10,102 nt of DNA from Planctomycetaceae bacterium (GTDB lineage Bacteria; Planctomycetota; Planctomycetia; Pirellulales; Thermoguttaceae), in contig WRMR01000146.1 in assembly GCA_009776995.1 (NCBI GenBank), positions 1-10,102 on the forward strand. The letters run 5' to 3'. Shown here one piece after another: positions 5,520-10,102 of the stretch; within the stretch, counting starts at the first letter, position 1; every line of letters starts with the position of its first letter. The position numbers and the translations under genes were made by a program. Below the pieces are notes generated by a model. The model did not search any database and had not been told where the DNA came from. It worked only from the letters and a program-made list of their open reading frames with translations.

Positions 5520-7991
5520 ATGCAAGTTTTTCAACAAGGCTTACTGAAACGGGGAGCGGTTGCTCTTTTCGTGTTCTGTTGCGTTCTCCCCGTTGCGGCG
5601 GCCAAGGCGGAGGATCAGTATCTCATCGTGCCGCTCGCGTCGCTGGAGCAGGTCGAGCCGAAGGAGCCGTTGTTGCAACATAGCAATTGGCTCCAATGGG
5701 GAGAATTATTCTCTGCGCGATTGGATTCCCCCGATGGTCAGGCGTATCTTTCCCGTCGAATTCCCGAGAAATTTCAGAATCGTGGCATTACTCGTATGGA
5801 TGGACCTTTTATATCACCAGCAACCTCACCTGCCAATGAAAATGATGCTTTGTTCAACCGTTTTGCCAATGATCTTGCCAAAGTTGATGATGACATGGAT
5901 TATCTTGTAGTACGGATTGATGGCAAATCTCCCACGCAGGTTCTCATTCGAGGAACGCATACTTATGACCCGGAATCACAGGACTTCACATTCGACATCG
6001 ACTGGAACAAGCATTACTCCAAAGAACAGAACTCTTTCGCCAAAGCCGTGTTTCTTCTGTGTGAACGGGATTATTACGCAGACCATACTGATGATGTTCC
6101 CGGCGCACCGTTTTTTGCCCATCTTGCCCGTGAAGCACAGAAAAAAATCAACGCGGAATTCGGCATGACTCAACCGGCGGACGATCAGTTGGCAGCACCG
6201 CGTGCCGGGGGCATGAGTACACGCGAGAACCGGAACCTTGTGCGTTCGTTTGACCTTCTTTCCGGCAGTCGGGCGATTGAGCAGAATCTGGAACTCGACG
6301 CGGTGCTGAACGCCTGGAAGCAGGAGCAGCGAACCGTTGACATTGCGGACATCACGGGAATCACTGTGGCCGAAATCGACTGGGAACCGCACATCAGGGA
6401 TTTGCCGGAAACAAAACTGGACCGCCTCGTGTCTTACGTCCCGGCGGATCAGCACATCATTGTGTTCCCGGATTTTCGCAGCGCGCACAAGTTCGCCAGA
6501 CTGACCGAGCAAAGCGGTATCCCGGTGTTGCAGTTTCTCAATTACCGCAACACAAGTTCCGACAAGCGAACGTTCCAGCGTTACCAGCGGCAACTTGGCC
6601 TGTCGCTGGACTCGCTGAGCGAACTGCTCGGACCGATGCTGATTGACTCGGTGGCCGTCACGGGCGGCGATCTGTATTTCCCGACCGGAACCGACATCAC
6701 GATTTTGTTTGAGACGAAGAATGCCGACGCATTGCAAACACTTCTGCTGGGCCAAATGACACTCCAATTTGCCGATGACAAAACGGTTGGCAATCCAAAA
6801 GACGGGGATAGTGGAGTCCAATACATCAGTTTTCTGAATCAGGAACGATCCGCCTCCGCATTTCTTGCAAAGGTTGACGCGAACACGGTGGTCGTTTCCA
6901 ATTCGCTCTTATCGTTACGGCAAATTCTTGAAACCAAAGCCAAGAAAAATGAATCGCTTGCCGATCTTCCGGAGTATCGTTTCTTTCGTGACCGCTACAA
7001 GGTGGGTGACGCGTCGGAAAGCGTGTTTGCCATTTTAAGTGACGCAACAATTCGCCGCTGGTGCGGACCACAATGGCGCATTGCTGCCTCGCGCCGGTTG
7101 CGACAACAGGCGATTCTTGGTCAAATGCAGGCGGAACATGCCGCCGACATTGTCAACGGGAACAACGAGCAGCCTTGGCCGGTTGTGTTTGAAACACAGA
7201 TCACATCTGGCGAGGAAAGGGAAGATGAAACACGATGCATCCTCTCGCCCACCGGTGTGTTTAACACAAAATATGGCACATACCAATTCCTTACACCAAT
7301 CGTTGAATTGGACATTGGCAAGGTGACGGAAGAAGAGCGGCGGGCTTACGATCAGTGGCGGGATGAGTACGAGGGACGCTGGCGGCGCAACTTTGACCCG
7401 ATCGGCATCCGCATCACGCTCGGCGACACCATGATGGCCTCCGACGTGACCGTCATGCCGATCAACGTGCGCACGAATCGCGAATTTGCGCAAATGCTCG
7501 GATTCAGCACCGGCATGCGGTTTTCGCCCGACCAGTCGGTTTACGGCACGCCGCTCCAGTTCATCATTGCCATCAATCCTGAATCGCAACAGTTTCGGCG
7601 CAATGCCAATCTCGCCGAACAAATGGCAGGCGGCGTTTCGCTCGGCTGGATCGGCAACCATGCCACCGTGTTTTTCGATGACGACCCGTTCTGGCTCGAA
7701 CTGCTCGACGCATCACAGAAAAACTACATGGCTATACCCACCAATTTCCTGCTCACTGAAGGTAACATTACCCGTTTGCCGATCGGCGTCGAAGTGGCGT
7801 CGAGTAACCCGCTCCGGCTGGCAACGTTTCTCACCGGTTTGCGGGGTATGGTCGAGCAGTCCGCCCCCGGCCTGACACAATGGGAGGCACTTCAATATCG
7901 TGACGTGCCTTATGTCAAAATCTCACCGCGTGACGACGGCGGCATGGGCATCCCCGACAATTTCGCGATTTATACCTCACACCGCCAATAA
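5520..7991 (+). CDS. Large exported protein of unknown function, 3' end altered by IS630
   Basis: ATG 5520 is preceded by AGGAG at 5508-5512 with a 7-base gap, which is far better than the upstream TTG 5499 or the ATG 5492 in another frame. The 823-aa product begins with a Sec signal peptide: basic QGLLKRG, hydrophobic AVALFVFCCVLPVAA, and likely cleavage after AKA at residue 30. The mature protein has no further obvious membrane helix and should be periplasmic or extracytoplasmic. Recognisable stretches are TGGDLYFPTGTDITILFE near 381, SDATIRRWCGPQWRIA near 507-522, and ITLGDTMMASDVTVMP near 632. I associate the SDATIRRWCGP motif with large uncharacterised planctomycete proteins of unknown function; no enzyme signature is visible. 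The last six codons before the stop (YTSHRQ) lie at or within the IS630 left end. Removing IS630 and one TA gives ATT TAG, so the intact protein would end DNFAI. My vague memory is that relatives continue further, so truncation with loss of the 3' part is also possible. Confidence 0.8.
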   Translation: MQVFQQGLLKRGAVALFVFCCVLPVAAAKAEDQYLIVPLASLEQVEPKEPLLQHSNWLQWGELFSARLDSPDGQAYLSRRIPEKFQNRGITRMDGPFISPATSPANENDALFNRFANDLAKVDDDMDYLVVRIDGKSPTQVLIRGTHTYDPESQDFTFDIDWNKHYSKEQNSFAKAVFLLCERDYYADHTDDVPGAPFFAHLAREAQKKINAEFGMTQPADDQLAAPRAGGMSTRENRNLVRSFDLLSGSRAIEQNLELDAVLNAWKQEQRTVDIADITGITVAEIDWEPHIRDLPETKLDRLVSYVPADQHIIVFPDFRSAHKFARLTEQSGIPVLQFLNYRNTSSDKRTFQRYQRQLGLSLDSLSELLGPMLIDSVAVTGGDLYFPTGTDITILFETKNADALQTLLLGQMTLQFADDKTVGNPKDGDSGVQYISFLNQERSASAFLAKVDANTVVVSNSLLSLRQILETKAKKNESLADLPEYRFFRDRYKVGDASESVFAILSDATIRRWCGPQWRIAASRRLRQQAILGQMQAEHAADIVNGNNEQPWPVVFETQITSGEEREDETRCILSPTGVFNTKYGTYQFLTPIVELDIGKVTEEERRAYDQWRDEYEGRWRRNFDPIGIRITLGDTMMASDVTVMPINVRTNREFAQMLGFSTGMRFSPDQSVYGTPLQFIIAINPESQQFRRNANLAEQMAGGVSLGWIGNHATVFFDDDPFWLELLDASQKNYMAIPTNFLLTEGNITRLPIGVEVASSNPLRLATFLTGLRGMVEQSAPGLTQWEALQYRDVPYVKISPRDDGGMGIPDNFAIYTSHRQ

Positions 7992-8555
7992 GTTGGTATT
8001 TTTGAGGTTTTGGAAATTGGGTTGCATGAGGGTTGCGATTTCTTCTTTGTCGTCGGTTTCGACCCGGTCGAGGCAATCGTTGATGCCCGCTTTGAATTCA
8101 TCGAAGGTTTCATAATACTGGTTGTACAAACACTTTTTCTTCACAAACTTCCACAGCCGTTCAATCAGGTTCAGGTTCGGCGAGTAGCTCGGCAAAAACT
8201 GCAATGTAATCCCCAACTCCTTCGCCAACGCCTCCACCAACTTGCAACGTTGATACCGCGCATTGTCCAAAACAATCACAATCGGCCGGCCGGCGTATTG
8301 CTTCGCCAGCAGTCGCAACAACTCGCAAACCGTCGTCGCCGTAATGTAACCGTCGTTGCAAACCGTCGTCAGTTGACCCGTGATCGCGTTGAACGCACCC
8401 AACACGTTCCAACGCTTGCGACCCGACGGACTGCGGATAAAAACTCGCGAGAAACACCACAAGCAACCCAGGAACGCCGCTTGAACAAAGTGTGCGGCAT
8501 CGACGAACAACAACACCGATTCACCGGCCTTTGCACTCGCTATTTCAGGCTCCAA
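7977..8555 (-). CDS. IS630 transposase, second frame (DDE catalytic domain)
   Basis: This is the catalytic half of the IS630 transposase. The three acidic residues are LLFVDAAHF (D19), IVLDNARYQ (D97) and PNLNLIERLWK (E132), with 34 residues between the last two, the DD34E spacing of the IS630 family. The only visible start is TTG 8555, without a ribosome site. The frame closes upstream at a TAA just before the A7 run, so it is probably expressed as a fusion with the first frame. Slippage of one base backwards on the A7 run would join ...DFKK to NVLEPEIASAKAGE and give about 347 aa, the usual size. The stop TGA at 7977-7979 is inside the element's terminal repeat. Its frame and the end of the secreted-protein gene overlap on opposite strands at 7977-7991. 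Confidence 0.88.
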   Translation of the reverse strand: MEPEIASAKAGESVLLFVDAAHFVQAAFLGCLWCFSRVFIRSPSGRKRWNVLGAFNAITGQLTTVCNDGYITATTVCELLRLLAKQYAGRPIVIVLDNARYQRCKLVEALAKELGITLQFLPSYSPNLNLIERLWKFVKKKCLYNQYYETFDEFKAGINDCLDRVETDDKEEIATLMQPNFQNLKNTNLLAV

Positions 8556-9019
8556 AACGTTTTTTTAAAATCCGCCTGCTTGTCCAAATCCGCCTTGGCG
8601 GGGATGGCGGCCACCTTGCGAAACTTCATGCCGATGCGGTTCATGAAAACGCGGACACGTTGTTCGCTACGTTTGACGCCAGTTAATTTTTCGATTCGTG
8701 CGGCGGCTTCTTTGGACGAAGCAGGCGGTCGCAAGGTGAACTCGTCGATGATGGAGACGCGATGCTTTTCCAACTCGCTTGTCGGATGATTCGAATCGAT
8801 GGCCGTCACGAGTGCGACGCCGCCTTTCTTGAAATTCTTAATCACTTTGCGAACGGTGTCGTCGTTTTGCTGAACGATGATCGCAATCTCCGGCGCGAAT
8901 TTTCCACAAGCATGAAGCCACAGAATTTCAAACCGCCGCATGACGCGTTCATCGGGATAGCTGTATCGCAGTTGGTGAAAAAGAGATTTTTCCTCGTCGG
9001 TATAAATTGCTCGCAACAT
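8540..9019 (-). CDS. IS630 transposase, first frame (DNA-binding domain)
   Basis: This 159-aa N-terminal half contains the helix-turn-helix region that binds the element ends. The likely recognition helices lie around residues 25-70 (RFEILWLHACGKFAPEIAIIVQQNDDTVRKVIKNFKKGG has the spacing of an HTH), with a second basic helical region near 120-145 (TGVKRSEQRVRVFMNRIGMKFRK). It starts at ATG 9019, with a perfect AAGGAGGA ribosome site at 9032-9025 five bases upstream. It ends at TAG soon after an A7 run. Alone it would bind DNA without cleaving it, so it may act as a repressor of transposition; that is inference from other frameshifted IS elements. Confidence 0.88.
   Translation of the reverse strand: MLRAIYTDEEKSLFHQLRYSYPDERVMRRFEILWLHACGKFAPEIAIIVQQNDDTVRKVIKNFKKGGVALVTAIDSNHPTSELEKHRVSIIDEFTLRPPASSKEAAARIEKLTGVKRSEQRVRVFMNRIGMKFRKVAAIPAKADLDKQADFKKTFWSLK
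8560..8566 (-). promoter_or_regulatory. A7 slippage site joining the two IS630 frames
   Basis: The minus strand reads GAT TTT AAA AAA ACG in the first frame. A seven-A run allows lysyl-tRNA on AAA to move back one base to AAA, after which reading continues AAC GTT TTG GAG in the catalytic frame. The new frame is closed by TAA just upstream, so the switch must occur within the run. Transcriptional slippage on A7 would serve equally well. A simple inactivating indel is the alternative. Confidence 0.55.
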
Positions 9020-9024
9020 GGGGG

Positions 9025-9055
9025 TCCTCCTTGTTTGATGAATTCCAAAGGAGGA
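9025..9055 (-). promoter_or_regulatory. Hairpin that would hide the IS630 transposase ribosome site
   Basis: On the minus strand TCCTCCTT (9055-9048) is perfectly complementary to the ribosome site AAGGAGGA (9032-9025), with 15 bases between them. In a transcript containing both arms the ribosome site would be paired. The predicted transposase promoter has its -10 box at 9061-9056, so transcripts started there would lack most or all of the upstream arm and leave the site open. Read-through transcripts from outside would carry both arms and be poorly translated. Confidence 0.6.
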
Positions 9056-9084
9056 AATATAACATAATTTCTCAATTGTGAAAA
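9056..9084 (-). promoter_or_regulatory. Probable IS630 transposase promoter
   Basis: On the minus strand TTTTCA (9084-9079, 4 of 6 consensus) and TATATT (9061-9056, 5 of 6) are separated by 17 bases. The -35 box overlaps the terminal inverted repeat, so transposase binding to the end could repress transcription. The predicted start falls around 9050-9046, just at the anti-Shine-Dalgarno arm. Confidence 0.4.
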
Positions 9085-9181
9085 TGCCAGCCTATTGGCG
9101 GTTGGCGGTATAGAATGCCGAAGTGCGAAATGGTGTTGAAAGACCATAAGGAGTCGCATGGCAGTCACGCGAAATATTTCA

Positions 9182-9248
9182 ATCAGAGCCGCGACAGTTA
9201 TGGAGCGATTTTCCAGTTCGACCGCTCCGTTACCGTCGCGGCTCTGAT
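9182..9248. repeat. 67-bp GC-rich palindrome (CAGAGCCGCGAC type)
   Basis: ATCAGAGCCGCGAC at 9182-9195 is perfectly inverted at 9235-9248 (14 bp). Inside, ATGGAGCG near 9200-9207 pairs imperfectly with CGCTCCGTTA near 9223-9232, so the whole stretch can form one long hairpin with a loop around TTTTCCAGTTCGAC. There is no T-run on either strand, so a standard intrinsic terminator is not supported. I recall CAGAGCCGCGACCGT-like strings as high-copy repeats in planctomycete and verrucomicrobial genomes, which would make this an inverted pair of a REP-like unit; I cannot check copy number here. It sits between the IS630 and the end of the GlmU-like gene. Confidence 0.7.
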
Positions 9249-9317
9249 GAATCGAACAACGAATTTTTGCGAGAGCTCCAAGAGCCGGTAGTAATTGGTC
9301 TCGCAATGGTTGCCGCG

Positions 9318-10102
9318 TTACAGCGATAACGGTTCATTGGCAAGTTGGCGCTCGTGCCGGGTAAGTTCAAACATGTCACGGAGCAGTTGAATGTCGCAGG
9401 GGCGTTGTTCGACCTTCCGGCGTTTGAACATGCGTGCCTGTGTTTGGATCATAATGTCCACCGGAGCTTCGGTCACTTGGCCGAACGACCGTGCATAATT
9501 GACGAAACTCGGTACGTTCGTCGTCACAAAGCCATACACCATGCTGCAAACGCCGATGATCTTGCCGGTGAAAATGCTCGTGTTGATCGCCGACTTGGAG
9601 TAATCACCGATGATACAGCCGACGAACTGCATTCCGGTGCCTTTGCGGTGACCGTTGATTTCCATCGTCACTTCGCCGTAGGTGTTCTTCAGGTCGCTGT
9701 TACAGGTGCCGGCACCCAAATTGATCCAACTGCCGAGGTAACTGTGTCCGAGAAAACCGTGGTGTTGCTTGTTCGTGTAGGGTTCGATGATTGACGCTTC
9801 GACTTCACCTCCAATTTTGGTCGTGTGACCCACCGTGACGCATTCCTTGAGCATGGCGTATTCAATGACGCGACTCTTGTGGCCGATATAGACCGGCCCG
9901 TGCAGATAACAAAACGGCCCGATGGACGCCTCCGACTCAATGACGATGGGACCTTCCGACGTGTCCGTGACGAGGTATTGCCCGATCCTGACGTTCTCGG
10001 CAGCGAACACGCCGTCGGAGATTTCCTTGTATCGGCCTGTCCGCAACCGCGCTTCGATATTGTCGTTAAAAATGATTTCCTGGTAGCGAATCATGTCGTG
10101 AG
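9318..10102 (-). CDS. GlmU-like nucleotidyltransferase/acetyltransferase, C-terminal left-handed beta-helix part (5' end outside window)
   Basis: The frame is open to the right edge, so ATG 10094 is probably internal and the N-terminal nucleotidyltransferase domain lies outside the window. The visible 258+ residues show left-handed beta-helix hexapeptide repeats (VRIGQYLVTD, GPIVIESEASIGPF, GPVYIGHKSRVIEYA, CVTVGHTTKIGGEVEA). They are followed by the conserved core NKQHHGFLGHSYLGSWINLG, AGTCNSDLKNTYG, FVGCIIGDYSKSAINT and FTGKIIGV. This matches the alternative bacterial GlmU-type proteins I know from Bacteroidetes and Planctomycetes. By family knowledge these make UDP-GlcNAc by acetylating glucosamine-1-phosphate and then transferring uridylate, in the cytoplasm, for cell-envelope sugars. 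The His pair HH near 111-112 is in the position of the catalytic histidine region. The C-terminal tail (about 55 residues, basic RMFKRRKVEQR then ELTRHERQ) follows the helix. The substrate could be another aminosugar phosphate. No terminator was identified downstream. Confidence 0.85.
   Translation of the reverse strand, partial: HDMIRYQEIIFNDNIEARLRTGRYKEISDGVFAAENVRIGQYLVTDTSEGPIVIESEASIGPFCYLHGPVYIGHKSRVIEYAMLKECVTVGHTTKIGGEVEASIIEPYTNKQHHGFLGHSYLGSWINLGAGTCNSDLKNTYGEVTMEINGHRKGTGMQFVGCIIGDYSKSAINTSIFTGKIIGVCSMVYGFVTTNVPSFVNYARSFGQVTEAPVDIMIQTQARMFKRRKVEQRPCDIQLLRDMFELTRHERQLANEPLSL

Larger units (their letters stand above)
7973..9110 (-). mobile_element. IS630-family insertion sequence, 1138 bp
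   Basis: Both ends begin TACC when read inward, and 24 of the first 30 bases match. The left end is at 7973-8002 and the right end at 9081-9110, sharing the core ACCGCCAATA. TA dinucleotides flank the element at 7971-7972 and 9111-9112, the target duplication of the IS630/Tc1/mariner group. The right end carries a tandem ACCGCCA pair. The element encodes a transposase in two overlapping frames on the minus strand, and the stop of the second frame lies inside the left end. Length and structure are normal for the family. Because each junction reads TATA, the exact boundary is ambiguous by two bases. Confidence 0.92.

Noticed and set aside
8010..8789. Open frame of 259 aa on the plus strand inside the IS630.
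   Set aside because: It is antisense to the transposase, whose DDE motifs are unambiguous, and it has no recognisable domain or start signal.
9158..9247. Small plus-strand ORF of 29 codons starting ATG 9158 with AAGGAG four bases upstream.
   Set aside because: Most of it runs through the 9182-9248 palindrome and it ends inside the right arm. Composition is explained by the repeat, so coding is not supported despite the good ribosome site.
9267..9306. Inverted repeat TTGCGAGA / TCTCGCAA just downstream of the GlmU-like gene, considered as a terminator.
   Set aside because: The 8-bp stem encloses 24 bases, and on the gene's strand it is followed by A's, not T's, so it does not fit an intrinsic terminator.
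8842..9306. Open frame of 154 aa on the minus strand overlapping the IS630 right end.
   Set aside because: It crosses the IS boundary and the palindrome and overlaps the well-supported transposase in another frame. It is a shadow frame.

Overview
The window looks like a chromosomal segment of a motile bacterium, most likely a member of Planctomycetota. That is an inference from a FliN/FliM-type flagellar switch protein, an alternative GlmU-type acetyltransferase, a large secreted protein with a motif I associate with planctomycetes, and the local style of IS elements and GC-rich palindromes. No rRNA, tRNA or CRISPR array is visible.

Layout, left to right. (1) 2-889: the 3' part of a lysine/proline-rich hypothetical gene, open at the left edge. 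(2) 951-2036: a clear sigma70-type promoter and a FliN-like gene. (3) 2037-2278: an intergenic gap holding a 147-bp foldback MITE (2090-2236). Its ends resemble those of the full IS66 element further along, and it is flanked by perfect 8-bp direct repeats. (4) 2279-3823: a multi-spanning ABC-2-type permease-like protein. (5) 3847-5404: a complete single-ORF IS66 element with perfect inverted repeats but no target duplication. (6) 5439-7991: a promoter and a secreted protein of about 823 aa and unknown function, whose last codons now lie inside an IS630 element. (7) 7973-9110: that IS630 element, on the minus strand, with its transposase split at an A7 run and its Shine-Dalgarno (SD) sequence facing a perfect anti-SD arm. 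(8) 9113-9317: a short gap with a large GC-rich palindrome. (9) 9318-10102: the C-terminal part of a GlmU-like acetyltransferase on the minus strand, open at the right edge.

The resident genes do not form an obvious single pathway. A motor-switch protein, a permease, an exported protein and a nucleotide-sugar enzyme are separated by mobile DNA. The most informative content is the mobile DNA itself: an IS66-related MITE beside a candidate parent element, and an IS630 copy with visible controls on its own expression that changed the end of a host gene. I see no new defence or metabolic system here.
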